Source: Caballeronia glathei
GTDB taxonomy: Bacteria; Pseudomonadota; Gammaproteobacteria; Burkholderiales; Burkholderiaceae
Assembly (NCBI RefSeq): GCF_000698595.1
Contig: NZ_JFHC01000008.1
Coordinates: 91,009-155,008, forward strand
Reading direction: 5' to 3'
Length of the DNA stretch: 64,000 nt
The notes beneath the pieces are model-generated. The model was not told the origin of the DNA and ran no database searches. It was given only the letters and a program-made list of their open reading frames with translations. Each line of letters opens with the position of its first letter. The stretch's first letter is position 1. Positions 50,913 to 60,216 of the stretch are shown piece by piece. Position numbers and translations under genes: made by a program.

Positions 50913-51547
50913 GCAGTCCAGTCACCACTCAGGAAACCGTCTTTGTCGTCGACGATGACGAAGCCGTGCGTGATTCGTTGCGTTGGCTCCTGGAGGCCAA
51001 CGGCTATCGCGTGCAGTGCTTCTCGAGCGCCGAGACGTTCCTCGACGTCTACCTGCCGATCGCGCATTCCGGCGCGATCTCCTGCCTTATCCTCGACGTG
51101 CGGATGTCCGGCATGACCGGCCTCGAACTGCAGGAACGCCTGATCGCGGAGAATTCGCTGCTGCCGATCATCTTCGTGACGGGCCACGGCGACGTGCCGA
51201 TGGCCGTTTCGACGATGAAAAAAGGCGCGATGGACTTCATCGAGAAGCCGTTCGACGAAGCCGAACTGCGCAAGCTCGTCGAGCGCATGCTGGAGAAGGC
51301 GCGCAGCGAGAGCTCGAGCGTGCAGCAGCAGCGCGCGGCGGCCGAGCGCCTTGGCAAGCTGACGGCGCGCGAGCATCAGGTGCTCGAGCGGATCATCGCG
51401 GGGCGCCTGAACAAGCAGATCGCCGACGATCTCGGCATCAGCATCAAGACGGTCGAGGCGCATCGCGCCAACATCATGGAGAAGCTGAGCGTGAACACCG
51501 TCGCCGACCTGCTGCGGCTCGCGCTGTCGAACAAGCCTCAGCAGTAA
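50909..51547 (+). CDS. FixJ/NarL-type response regulator
   Basis: A 212-residue regulator. The receiver domain has acidic residues VVDDDEAVRD, phospho-acceptor Asp63 (LILDVRMSG), Thr in FVTGHGD and Lys in FIEKPFDEAEL. The C-terminal LuxR-type helix-turn-helix is LTAREHQVLERIIAG...NKQIADDLGISIKTVEAHRA. The 4-bp ATGA overlap with the kinase shows coupling. Its DNA targets are unknown; aceE and the DUF3300/DUF2950 genes are the nearest candidates. Confidence 0.94.
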   Translation: MSSPVTTQETVFVVDDDEAVRDSLRWLLEANGYRVQCFSSAETFLDVYLPIAHSGAISCLILDVRMSGMTGLELQERLIAENSLLPIIFVTGHGDVPMAVSTMKKGAMDFIEKPFDEAELRKLVERMLEKARSESSSVQQQRAAAERLGKLTAREHQVLERIIAGRLNKQIADDLGISIKTVEAHRANIMEKLSVNTVADLLRLALSNKPQQ

Positions 51548-51579
51548 GCATCGGTTGCGCCCCCCACGGGGCGTCGCCT

Positions 51580-51610
51580 GCGCGCCGCACAACGCCGTCC
51601 GGCGCGCTTT
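51580..51610 (+). terminator. Possible terminator after the response regulator gene
   Basis: Arms GCGCGCCG (51580-51587) and CGGCGCGC (51600-51607) followed by only TTT, so weak. Confidence 0.4.
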
Positions 51611-52015
51611 ATGCCTTGGCCGGCCCGCCCGCATCATCACGCCACGCTGTTTCCCGGCTTCCCGCATTTTCAGAAACGTGATATTTCATAGTACACGTTG
51701 ACATCGCATGTCTCCGGCCCTTAATTTAGCCGGACTGAAAAACACGAGGAACCCGGTCATGCGCGATCAGGCGTTCAGTCACGTCGTCCATCGGTACGTC
51801 ATCCATCCTTCCTCCCAGGCCATTCCGGCCTCGGTCAATCCGTATTCGTTCAACCTCCTCGAACGTGCGCTTTCGGCGCTTTCGCCGGTCTTGCCGCACG
51901 CCGCCGCACGTCCGATCGCGGCTTTGTCTTCGCACGGCGGGCGCGTCCCCGGGACGCCCGGCTGCCTGAACCGTCATCGGCCCTCGCGTTGCGCGGCGGC
52001 CGGGAGGATCTGATC
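51611..52015. other. Intergenic region with a possible promoter for the DUF3300 gene
   Basis: No supported gene. TTGACA (51698-51703) has a weak TTAATT -10 at 17 bp spacing. An inverted repeat AACGTG-N13-CACGTT (51675-51699) overlaps the -35 and could be an operator. The leader to the DUF3300 start would be about 290 nt. Confidence 0.4.
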
Positions 52016-53539
52016 GTGAATCGAAACCGGCCATCCGCAACCCCAGCATTCGCAGCCTCGACACCTGCAGCCTCAACCCCTGCAGCCCCGGCATTCGCAG
52101 CCCGGCCCGCCATGCTGCGCGCGGCGTGCGGCACGCGCATGCTCGTGCTTTGCGCGGCGCTCCTCGCCATGCCGATGCTCGCCCTCCACGCGCCAGAGGC
52201 ACAGGCGCAGGGGCAGACGAGCGCGCCCGCCGCGAAGCTGTCGAACGAGCAGCTCGATTCGCTCACGGCACCCGTCGCGCTCTATCCCGACGCGCTGCTC
52301 GCGCAGGTGCTGATGGCGGCGACCTACCCTTCCGACGTGAGCGCGGCCGCCGCGTGGTCGAGCTCGCACACGAACCTCAAGGGCGACGACGCCGTCAAGG
52401 CCGTTGCCTCCGAGCCATGGGATCCGAGCGTGCAGTCGCTCGTCGCGTTCCCGCAGGTGCTCGCGACGATGGCGTCGAAGCCCGACTGGGTCACGCAACT
52501 GGGCAACGCATTCCTCGCGCAGCCGAACGACGTGATGGATTCCGTGCAGCGGCTTCGGCGCGCGGCGCAGTCGGCGGGCAATCTGAAATCGAACGAACAG
52601 CAGAAGGTGATCGTCGAACAGAGCACGATCCAGATCCAGCCGACGAGCACGCAGGTCGTCTACGTGCCGACGTACAACCCGACGGTCGTCTACGGCACGT
52701 GGCCCTATCCGGCCTATCCGCCCGTCTACGTCCCGCCGCCGCCCGGCTACGCGATCGCCACCGGTCTCGCGACGGGCATCGCGTTCGGCGTGGGCATCGC
52801 CATCACGAACTCGCTGTGGGGCGGTTTCAACTGGAACTCGCACGACGTCAACGTGAACGTCAACCGCTACAACAACATCAACGTCAACAACCGGATCAAC
52901 GCGAACAACACCACGGCCCGCTGGAACCGCAACGACCCGCAGTTCAACCGCAACATCGACCGCAGCAACCGGCAGGCGAACGTCAACACGGGCAACATCG
53001 GCAGCGGGAACCGCGAACAGCGCGACCAGTACCGCGGCCGCGACGACCCGCGCGCCCAGGCCCGCCAGACGCTGCAGTCGCGCACCGGGCAGGACGTGAG
53101 CGGACCGGCGAGCCAGCGCGTGCAGGACATCCGCCAGGGCGGTGAACGCCCGAACAAGGGCGCGGCGGGCGGCGAGCGCCAGAATCGCGGCGCGGCGGGC
53201 GGTGCTGGCGCAGGGGCGGCGCGCGATCGCGACGTGCAGCAGCGCGCGCAAAGCGTGAATCGCGACAACGCGCTGCGCGGCGCAGGCGACGGCCACGCCG
53301 CGCGGCAAGACATGCAGCGCGGCGAAGCGAGCCGCCAGTCGCTGGCAAGCCACCAGGGCGCCGGTGGCGGGCGCGCAAACGCAGGCGGCGCCGGCGTTCA
53401 GCGCGGCGGCAGCGGGGGCGGCGGGGGCGGCGGGTTCTCTGGCGGCGGCGCAGGCGCACGCGGCGGCGCGCACGGCGGTGGAGGCGGAGGCGGACGAATG
53501 GGCGGCGGCGGACACGGCGGCGGCATGCATCGCCGATAA
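52016..53539 (+). CDS. DUF3300 domain-containing exported protein
   Basis: A 507-residue exported protein. A repetitive Ala/Pro/Thr N terminus leads into a signal peptide (VLCAALLAMPMLALHAPEAQAQ). The DUF3300 domain has LDSLTAPVALYPDALLAQV, ASEPWDPSVQSLVAFPQVL, then VVYVPTYNPTVVYGTWPYP. An Asn/Val-rich stretch (NINVNNRINANNTT) and a long Gly/Arg/Ala low-complexity C terminus follow. GTG 52016 is chosen as the start for its GGGAGGA upstream. The function of the family is unknown; it is commonly paired with a DUF2950 protein, as here. Confidence 0.86.
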   Translation: MNRNRPSATPAFAASTPAASTPAAPAFAARPAMLRAACGTRMLVLCAALLAMPMLALHAPEAQAQGQTSAPAAKLSNEQLDSLTAPVALYPDALLAQVLMAATYPSDVSAAAAWSSSHTNLKGDDAVKAVASEPWDPSVQSLVAFPQVLATMASKPDWVTQLGNAFLAQPNDVMDSVQRLRRAAQSAGNLKSNEQQKVIVEQSTIQIQPTSTQVVYVPTYNPTVVYGTWPYPAYPPVYVPPPPGYAIATGLATGIAFGVGIAITNSLWGGFNWNSHDVNVNVNRYNNINVNNRINANNTTARWNRNDPQFNRNIDRSNRQANVNTGNIGSGNREQRDQYRGRDDPRAQARQTLQSRTGQDVSGPASQRVQDIRQGGERPNKGAAGGERQNRGAAGGAGAGAARDRDVQQRAQSVNRDNALRGAGDGHAARQDMQRGEASRQSLASHQGAGGGRANAGGAGVQRGGSGGGGGGGFSGGGAGARGGAHGGGGGGGRMGGGGHGGGMHRR

Positions 53540-53614
53540 GACGACAAGACCGCCGCGCCCGGCCACCACGCCCTTGTGCAACCGGATGCGCGCAACCCGA
53601 CTCAGGAGCCTCCG

Positions 53615-54583
53615 ATGACCCAGACTTCCTCACCCGCGCCGATCAGCAGACTCAGCAGACTCAGCACACTCAGGACGCTTCGCACGCGTGTCATCGCAGG
53701 CGTCGCCGCCGCCGGCACGTTCGCCATGGCGGCCGCGCTGCTCATCGCGACACCCGCCGCGCATGCACAGGCGCTCTACCCCAGTCCGGATGCGGCCGCG
53801 CAGGCGCTCGTCGACGCCATCGCGCGCAACGACGACGCGAAGCTGCGCACCGTGCTCGGCAAGGATTTCGCCACCTTCATCCCGACCGACAACATCGGCG
53901 AGCAGGACATCTATCAGTTTCTCGGCGCCTGGGCGAAAGAGCACCGCATCGTCAACGACCCTGCCCCGCTCGGCGGGCATGCCGCTGCCCACGTCGAGGT
54001 CGGCAACAGCGGCTGGACACTGCCGATTCCGCTCGTGCAGGTCGGCAAGAGCTGGCGCTTCGACCTCCCCGCGGCGCGCGACGAAATCCTCACGCGGCGC
54101 ATCGGCCGCAACGAGCGCTCGACGATGCTCTCCGCGCTCGCCTACGTGGACGCGCAGCAGGACTACCAGAAGGCGGAGCAGCACTATGCGCGGCGCTTCG
54201 TCAGCACGCCGGGCAAGCATGACGGCCTCTACTGGGACACCGCGCCCGGCGAGCCGGAGAGTCCGCTCGGGCCGCTCGCCGCGACGATGCGCGATCGCAC
54301 GCATCCCGGCGAGGCCTATCACGGCTATCACTACAAGATCCTGAGCGCGCAGGGCCCGCATGCGAAGGGCGGTGCCGCGAGCTACCTGAGCGGCGGCGAA
54401 ATGACGAAGGGTTTCGGGCTGATCGCATGGCCGGCAAAGTACGGCCAGACCGGCGTGATGACGTTCATGGTGAATCAGGACGGGCAGGTCTACCAGAAGA
54501 ACCTCGGACCGGCGACGCCGCGCGTGGCCGAGTCGATCACGCGTTTCGACCCCGACGACACGTGGCAGGCAGTCTCGCCCTGA
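53615..54583 (+). CDS. DUF2950 domain-containing exported protein
   Basis: A 322-residue exported protein. The signal peptide (VAAAGTFAMAAALLIATPAA) is followed by DUF2950: LYPSPDAAAQALVDAIARND, ERSTMLSALAYVDAQQDY, and HGYHYKILSAQGP...GFGLIAWPAKYGQTGVMTF. The N-terminal codons contain short direct repeats (CAGACTCAG type, 53648-53670). AGGAG lies 8 nt upstream. It follows the DUF3300 gene by 75 bp and probably shares its transcript. Function unknown. Confidence 0.86.
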   Translation: MTQTSSPAPISRLSRLSTLRTLRTRVIAGVAAAGTFAMAAALLIATPAAHAQALYPSPDAAAQALVDAIARNDDAKLRTVLGKDFATFIPTDNIGEQDIYQFLGAWAKEHRIVNDPAPLGGHAAAHVEVGNSGWTLPIPLVQVGKSWRFDLPAARDEILTRRIGRNERSTMLSALAYVDAQQDYQKAEQHYARRFVSTPGKHDGLYWDTAPGEPESPLGPLAATMRDRTHPGEAYHGYHYKILSAQGPHAKGGAASYLSGGEMTKGFGLIAWPAKYGQTGVMTFMVNQDGQVYQKNLGPATPRVAESITRFDPDDTWQAVSP

Positions 54584-54608
54584 GCAATCCGGCGCGGGCA
54601 TGACGACA

Positions 54609-54632
54609 CGGGGCCTCCTTGACAGGAGGCCT
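54609..54632 (+). terminator. Probable terminator after the DUF2950 gene
   Basis: Stem GGCCTCCT (54612-54619) and AGGAGGCC (54624-54631), extended outward with one G-T pair, loop TGAC, followed by TCGTCGTTT. Confidence 0.55.
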
Positions 54633-54634
54633 CG

Positions 54635-54945
54635 TCGTTTGCGTGACTGCCCGGCTTCCCCGGCACGCCGCGCCCTGGGGCTGTCGAAGCCAGCCGAAGC
54701 AGTCAGACGCCTCGAAGCAGTATAATTTCAGGCTTTCCGGAAAGCGCCGATTGCGTGCCGGACCTGCGCGGGCGCGATGCCCGGCGGGCGCCTGGCCGCT
54801 TCGGACCGCTTCGGACCGCTTCGGAAGCGCCTCGGGCCGCGCGCCCCACGCCGCGCGGTCTTGCGCTCGCGCTTTCGCACCTTGTTCGCACCTTATGCAG
54901 CCGCTGTCCGCTTCGCCTCACTTGCCCACTCTCGACCGACTCACC
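54635..54945 (+). promoter_or_regulatory. folD leader region
   Basis: About 310 bp without a supported gene. It holds a perfect TATAAT (54721-54726) as a candidate -10, a GCTTTCCGGAAAGC palindrome just after it, and three tandem copies of CGCTTCGGAC/A (54797-54826). This implies a leader of about 210 nt before folD. Confidence 0.4.
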
Positions 54946-55800
54946 ATGACTGCCCAACTGATCGACGGCACCGCCCTCTCCAAGACCCTTCGCGCCGATG
55001 TCGCCACGCGCGCCGCCGCCCTCACCGCCCGCGGACACAAGCCGGGCCTGGCCGTCGTGCTCGTCGGCGACAATCCGGCGAGCGAGGTCTACGTGCGCAA
55101 CAAGGTGAAGGCGTGCCAGGACAACGGCCTGCATTCGGTGTTCGACCGGTTTCCCGCGACGCTGTCGGAGGCCGAACTGCTCGCGCACATCGACGCGCTC
55201 AACCACGACCCGAAGATCCACGGCATTCTCGTGCAACTGCCGCTGCCGGCGCACATCGACAGCCACAAGGTGATCGAGGCGATCGCCCCGGAAAAGGACG
55301 TCGACGGCTTTCACGTCGCCAATGCCGGCGCCCTGCTGACGGGCAAGCCGCTCTTTCGTCCGTGCACGCCCTACGGCGTGATGAAGATGTTCGAAGCGCA
55401 CGGCATCGCGCTCAAGGGCGCGAACGCGGTCGTGATCGGCCGCTCGAACATCGTCGGCAAGCCGATGGCGCTGCTGCTCCTCGAAGCAGGCGCCACCGTC
55501 ACGATCTGCCACAGCAAGACGCGCGATCTCGCCGCGCACACCCGCCAGGCCGACGTCGTCGTCGCGGCGGTCGGGCGGCGCAACGTGCTGACGGCCGACA
55601 TGGTGAAGCCGGGCGCGACGGTGATCGACGTCGGCATGAACCGCGACGAGGCGGGCAAGCTCTGCGGCGACGTCGATTTCGCGGGCGTGCGGGAAGTGGC
55701 CGCATACATCACGCCGGTGCCGGGCGGCGTCGGCCCGATGACGATCACGATGCTGCTCGTCAACACGATCGAAGCCGCCGAGCGGGCGGGCCGGGACTGA
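54946..55800 (+). CDS. folD: Methylenetetrahydrofolate dehydrogenase/cyclohydrolase
   Basis: A 284-residue bifunctional FolD interconverting methylene-, methenyl- and formyl-tetrahydrofolate with NADP. Conserved parts: [20 protein letters not shown], the catalytic Lys in [43 protein letters not shown], and the C-terminal [11 protein letters not shown]. The start at 54946 ([15 protein letters not shown]) is the family start; a longer upstream reading is low-complexity. Confidence 0.97.
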   Translation: MTAQLIDGTALSKTLRADVATRAAALTARGHKPGLAVVLVGDNPASEVYVRNKVKACQDNGLHSVFDRFPATLSEAELLAHIDALNHDPKIHGILVQLPLPAHIDSHKVIEAIAPEKDVDGFHVANAGALLTGKPLFRPCTPYGVMKMFEAHGIALKGANAVVIGRSNIVGKPMALLLLEAGATVTICHSKTRDLAAHTRQADVVVAAVGRRNVLTADMVKPGATVIDVGMNRDEAGKLCGDVDFAGVREVAAYITPVPGGVGPMTITMLLVNTIEAAERAGRD

Positions 55801-55948
55801 CGCAGGCGCGCACCGGGGCGGCCCGCGCGGACGTTTCTCCGAACAACCGAGTTGGAATTTGCCCCCGCCGCCCCAATAATGCTTCAGTGATCCACTGAAC
55901 GAGGCGGGCCCGCCGGTCCCGCCCCCTTTATTCGAGACCGGGAGAGCC

Positions 55949-58072
55949 ATGACCGACACCACGTTAGCCACGTCAGCACAGCAAGCCAACCCGCTGCTCG
56001 ATTTCTCCGACTTGCCGCGTTTCGGCGACATCAAGCCGGAACATGTCACGCCCGCGCTCGACGTGCTGCTCGCCGACGCGAAAGCGGCCGTCGAGCGCGC
56101 GAGCGCGCCCGGAACGCCCGCCACCTGGAAGGACGTCGTCGAGACGGTCGAGGCCGCGTCCGAGCGCCTTTCGCGCGCCTGGAGCATCGCGGGCCACCTG
56201 AACGCCGTCGCCGATACGCCGGAACTGCGCGCCGTCTACGGCGAAAACCTGCCGCGCGTCACCGAATTCGCCGCGAGCGTCGGCCAGAATCTCGCGCTGT
56301 ACGAAAAGTACAAGGCGATCGCCGCGAGTGACGCATTCGCCGGCTTGTCGGCCGAACGCAAGAAGATACTCGACAATTCCCTGCGCGATTTCCGCCTGTC
56401 GGGCGCCGAGTTGCCCGAAGACCGCAAGCCGCGCTTCGCGCAGTTGCAGGAAGAACAGGCGGGCCTTTCGAAAGCGTTTTCCGACCACGTCCTCGACGCC
56501 ACCAACGCCTTCGCCTACTTCGTCACGCAGGAAAGCGAACTGGCGGGGCTGCCGGAGGACGTCATCGAAGCGGCGCGCGAGGCCGCGCAGAAGGATGGCA
56601 AGGAAGGCTGGAAGTTCACGCTGCACTTTCCGTCCTACTTTCCGGTGATGCAGTACGCCGAACACCGGCCGATGCGCGAAGCAATGTACCGCGCGTACGT
56701 CACGCGCGCCTCGGAGCTCGGGGAGATGTACGGCAACGGCAAGAACGAGTGGGACAACACGGCGAACGTCGCCGAGCATCTGCAGCTGCGCGCCGAAGAG
56801 GCGCACACGCTCGGCTACCAGAACTTCGCCGAGGTGTCGCTCGCGCCAAAGATGGCGGAATCGCCCGCGCAGGTGATCGCGTTCCTCGAAGACCTCGCGA
56901 AACGCGCCCGCCCGCATGCCGAAAACGACTGGATGGAGCTGCGCGCGTTCGCCGCGACCGAGCTCGGCATGCCCGAACTGCAGCCGTGGGACGCGACCTT
57001 CGCATCGGAACGCCTGCGCCAGCAGCGCTATTCGTTCTCGGAAAACGAGGTAAAGCAGTATTTCCCGCAGGAAGCGGTGCTGAAAGGTCTCTTCAAGGTC
57101 ACCGAGACGCTCTTCGGCGTGTCGATCCGGCGTGACGAAGCGGCGGTGTGGCATCCCGACGTGCGCTTTTTCCGCGTCGAGAACAAGGACGGCTCGCTCG
57201 TTGCGCAGTTCTATCTCGATCTCTACGCACGCGAAGGCAAGCGCGGCGGCGCATGGATGGACGACGCCCGCTCGCGCCACAAGATCGTCACGGGCGGCGT
57301 GCAGACGCCCGTCGCGTACCTCACCTGCAATTTCTCGGCGCCGGTCGGCGGCAAGCCCGCGTGCTTCACGCACGACGAAGTCATCACGCTCTTTCACGAA
57401 TTCGGCCACGGCCTGCATCACATGCTGACGCGCGTCGACGAGCTGGGCGTGTCGGGCATCAACGGTGTCGAGTGGGACGCGGTCGAACTGCCGTCGCAGT
57501 TCATGGAGAACTTCTGCTGGGAGTGGGACGTGCTCACCGACATGTCCTCGCACGTCGAGACGGGCGCGCCGCTGCCGCGCGAACTCTTCGACAAGATGCT
57601 CGCCGCGAAGAACTTCCAGAGCGGCCTCGGCACGCTGCGCCAGATCGTGTTCTCGATGTTCGACATGGTGCTGCACACGTCCTATGACCCGTCGCGCGAC
57701 GAGGGCAAGACCGTGAACGACATCGCTCGCGAGATCAACGAGAAGTTCCACGTCGTGCCGCAGGCGCCGTTCTCGCGCTGGCCGAACACGTTCAGCCACG
57801 TGTTCGCGGGCGGTTACGCCGCGGGTTACTACAGCTACAAGTGGGCGGAAGTGCTGTCCGCCGACGCCTACGCGGCGTTCGAGGAGGCGGCGCAGGCGGC
57901 GAGCGGCTCGGTACTCGATGGCGAGACGGGCATCCGCTATCGCCGAGAAATCCTGGAAGTGGGCGGCAGCCGGCCGGCCATGGACTCGTTCAAGGCGTTT
58001 CGCGGACGCGAACCGAACATCGACGCGCTGCTGCGCCACAACGGCATGATCGCGGGGGACGCCGCGCGCTGA
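55949..58072 (+). CDS. prlC: M3 family oligopeptidase (oligopeptidase A/PrlC type)
   Basis: A 707-residue zinc metallopeptidase degrading short peptides in the cytoplasm, including cleaved signal peptides. The HEFGH zinc motif is in VITLFHEFGHGLHHMLTR near residue 480, with the third ligand Glu about 28 residues on (ELPSQFMENFCWE). The N-terminal helical M3 region is DFSDLPRFGDIKPEHVTPAL. GGGAGAG precedes the ATG. It sits 148 bp after folD. Confidence 0.94.
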   Translation: MTDTTLATSAQQANPLLDFSDLPRFGDIKPEHVTPALDVLLADAKAAVERASAPGTPATWKDVVETVEAASERLSRAWSIAGHLNAVADTPELRAVYGENLPRVTEFAASVGQNLALYEKYKAIAASDAFAGLSAERKKILDNSLRDFRLSGAELPEDRKPRFAQLQEEQAGLSKAFSDHVLDATNAFAYFVTQESELAGLPEDVIEAAREAAQKDGKEGWKFTLHFPSYFPVMQYAEHRPMREAMYRAYVTRASELGEMYGNGKNEWDNTANVAEHLQLRAEEAHTLGYQNFAEVSLAPKMAESPAQVIAFLEDLAKRARPHAENDWMELRAFAATELGMPELQPWDATFASERLRQQRYSFSENEVKQYFPQEAVLKGLFKVTETLFGVSIRRDEAAVWHPDVRFFRVENKDGSLVAQFYLDLYAREGKRGGAWMDDARSRHKIVTGGVQTPVAYLTCNFSAPVGGKPACFTHDEVITLFHEFGHGLHHMLTRVDELGVSGINGVEWDAVELPSQFMENFCWEWDVLTDMSSHVETGAPLPRELFDKMLAAKNFQSGLGTLRQIVFSMFDMVLHTSYDPSRDEGKTVNDIAREINEKFHVVPQAPFSRWPNTFSHVFAGGYAAGYYSYKWAEVLSADAYAAFEEAAQAASGSVLDGETGIRYRREILEVGGSRPAMDSFKAFRGREPNIDALLRHNGMIAGDAAR

Positions 58073-58133
58073 TGCATCGCCGTTGCGGCGGGCCGTGTCC
58101 GACCCTCACAACCGGTCCGGTCCGCCAATAACG

Positions 58134-58172
58134 AAGGCCGTTCCCGCGCAAGCCGGAGCGGCCTTTCCTCTT
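58134..58172 (+). terminator. Possible terminator after prlC
   Basis: Arms AAGGCCG (58134-58140) and CGGCCTT (58159-58165), followed by TCCTCTTTTC. Confidence 0.5.
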
Positions 58173-58212
58173 TTCTCGTTCCTTTCGCAAGCCCGCGAGC
58201 CGGCGCCCTTCT

Positions 58213-59487
58213 TCAGCGCGCGAGCCTGAAGTCGACCTCTGCCGGGCGCCCTTCCAGCGACAGCGCCGCGTGCATCGCAGGCGAGCGGCTCACCACCTTG
58301 CCGCGCCGGATCACGGCCGTGCGGGCCGCGCGCAGCCGGATCGCTTCGACCGGATCGCGCGCATCGAGCACCACGCAGTCCGCGTTGCACCCCACTTCGA
58401 TGCCATAGTCTTCGAGGCCGAGAATGCGCGCGGGCGTCACGGTCACGGCGTCGAATGCCGCGCGCATGCCGTCGATGCCCGTCATCTGCGCGACGTGCAG
58501 CCCCATGTGCGCCACTTCGAGCATGTCGCCCGAGCCGAGGCTGTACCACGGGTCCATCACGCAGTCGTGGCCGAACGCTACGTCGATGCCCGCCGCGAGC
58601 AGCTCGGGCACGCGCGTCATGCCGCGCCGCTTCGGATACGTGTCCGAGCGGCCCTGCAGCGTGATGTTGATGAGCGGATTCGCGATCGCCGCCACCCCGG
58701 ACTCGCGCATCAGCGGAATCAGCTTGCTCACGTAGTAGTTGTCCATCGAGTGCATCGAGGTGAGATGCGAGCCGGTCACGCGGCCGGCGAGGCCGAGCCG
58801 GTGCGTCTGCGCCGCGAGCGTTTCGATGTGGCGCGACATCGGATCGTCGGATTCGTCGCAATGCATGTCCACGCGCAAGCCCTTTTGCGCCGCGAATTCG
58901 CAAAGCAGCGCAATCGACGCCGCGCCGTCCGCCATCGTGCGCTCGAAGTGCGGAATGCCGCCGACCACATCGACGCCGAGCGCGATCGCGCGCTTCAGGT
59001 TCTCGAAGGCGCCCGCGCTGCGCAATACGCCGTCCTGCGGAAACGCGACGAGCTGAAGATCCAGATACGGCTTCACGCGGCGCTTCACTTCCTGCAGCGC
59101 CTCGACGGCCAGAAGGCGCGGGTCGCACACGTCGACATGCGAGCGGATCGCGAGCAGCCCGCGCGCGACGGCCCAGTCGCAATACTGCATCGCGCGCTCG
59201 ACGAGCGCTTCCTGCGTCAGCTCGGGTTTCAGCTCGCCCCAGAGCGCGATGCCTTCGAGCAGCGTGCCGGAGGCGTTCACGCGCGGCAGGCCGTAGGACA
59301 GCGTGGCGTCCATGTGGAAATGCGCGTCGACGAACGGCGCCGTCACGAGCGAGCCGTTCGCGTCGATTTCCTCGGGCGCGCTTGCGGCAAGATGCGGCTC
59401 GACGGCGGCGATGCGTCCGTTCTCGATGCCGATGTCGACCGGATCGCGGGAATGTGCGCGCGACGCGCGGCGAATGATCAGATCCAT
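58213..59487 (-). CDS. Cytosine-deaminase-like amidohydrolase
   Basis: A 424-residue amidohydrolase of the cytosine deaminase (CodA) group. Metal-binding motif FVDAHFHMD near residue 65 (HxH), RSHVDV, VDMHCDESDD near 215, and VAFGHDCVMDPWYSLGSGDM near 320 carrying the catalytic Asp. It is probably a cytosine or related pyrimidine/aminohydrolase; the exact substrate is uncertain without a partner permease, and none is nearby. The start MDLIIRRASRAHSRD at 59487 is family-like. Confidence 0.85.
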   Translation of the reverse strand: MDLIIRRASRAHSRDPVDIGIENGRIAAVEPHLAASAPEEIDANGSLVTAPFVDAHFHMDATLSYGLPRVNASGTLLEGIALWGELKPELTQEALVERAMQYCDWAVARGLLAIRSHVDVCDPRLLAVEALQEVKRRVKPYLDLQLVAFPQDGVLRSAGAFENLKRAIALGVDVVGGIPHFERTMADGAASIALLCEFAAQKGLRVDMHCDESDDPMSRHIETLAAQTHRLGLAGRVTGSHLTSMHSMDNYYVSKLIPLMRESGVAAIANPLINITLQGRSDTYPKRRGMTRVPELLAAGIDVAFGHDCVMDPWYSLGSGDMLEVAHMGLHVAQMTGIDGMRAAFDAVTVTPARILGLEDYGIEVGCNADCVVLDARDPVEAIRLRAARTAVIRRGKVVSRSPAMHAALSLEGRPAEVDFRLAR

Positions 59488-59744
59488 GGGCGAAGCCTCG
59501 CGATGCAATGGGTTTTCGTACGAACGATTGTAGCGGCACATAAATGGCGCTTCGACGCGCGCTTGAACGCGCCGCGCGAAAAGATGCCGCGGCGCGTGCG
59601 CCTGCGAACGCCGGCGCCGTCCACGGCAACGAAACGGCCACCGCATCCGGACGACCCGGACGTGCGCGCGCCCCGGGTTAAAATGCCCCGAAGCCGTTTC
59701 ATCCGGGATTGAACGCGCGGGCCCAACGCTTGAGGGAAAGAGAC

Positions 59745-60071
59745 ATGAGCCGTTTCGTCGCTGCAGTGGCTGGCATGATCATCCTGTCCGTTTCGACGCC
59801 GTCCGTCGCGCTGTCGACGCTCGGCGACATGGCCTGCCCGAAGTGGACATCGAATCGGGCCGACGCCGCGAGCGCGCTGCGCTCGCGCAGCTGGCTCGTC
59901 GGCTACATGACCGGGCTCGCGGTGGCCTCGCAGACCGACGTCCTGCGAGACGCCGACGCGGAATCCATCGCGCTGTGGATGGACAACTACTGCCGCACAC
60001 ACCCGCTCGATACGGTCGCCACGAGCGGCATGGTCCTCTTTCTCGAACTGCGCGACCGGTTGCCCAAGTAA
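59745..60071 (+). CDS. Small exported protein (Rap1a/HdeA-like pattern)
   Basis: A 108-residue exported protein. A signal peptide (SRFVAAVAGMIILSVSTPSVA) is followed by a mature domain with two cysteines: ACPKWTSN near the start and DNYCRTHPLDTV near the end, separated by SRSWLVGYMTGLAVASQTDV. The helix-Cys-helix-Cys spacing with a C-terminal VATSGMVLFLELRDRL resembles small periplasmic Rap1a/HdeA-like proteins, but this is a loose pattern match. GAGGGA lies about 9 nt upstream. Lies 145 bp before xthA. Confidence 0.6.
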   Translation: MSRFVAAVAGMIILSVSTPSVALSTLGDMACPKWTSNRADAASALRSRSWLVGYMTGLAVASQTDVLRDADAESIALWMDNYCRTHPLDTVATSGMVLFLELRDRLPK

Positions 60072-60216
60072 GGCAATGGTCCCGTGATGCGGGAAGCCGT
60101 GTGCCCGCCGCGCACCGGACGGGCGGTTATGATCTCGCTCGAACCCTGCGGCCCGCATGCGGTTCACGCCGCGCGCCGCGGAAAGCTCCCTCGAAAATCA
60201 GCCACTCAAACGACGA

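Noticed and set aside
51708..52013. A 101-codon frame before the DUF3300 gene
   Set aside because: No ribosome-binding site and no recognisable pattern; more likely leader sequence.
54703..56187. A 494-codon minus-strand frame opposite folD
   Set aside because: Antisense artefact of high GC; folD is unmistakable on the plus strand.
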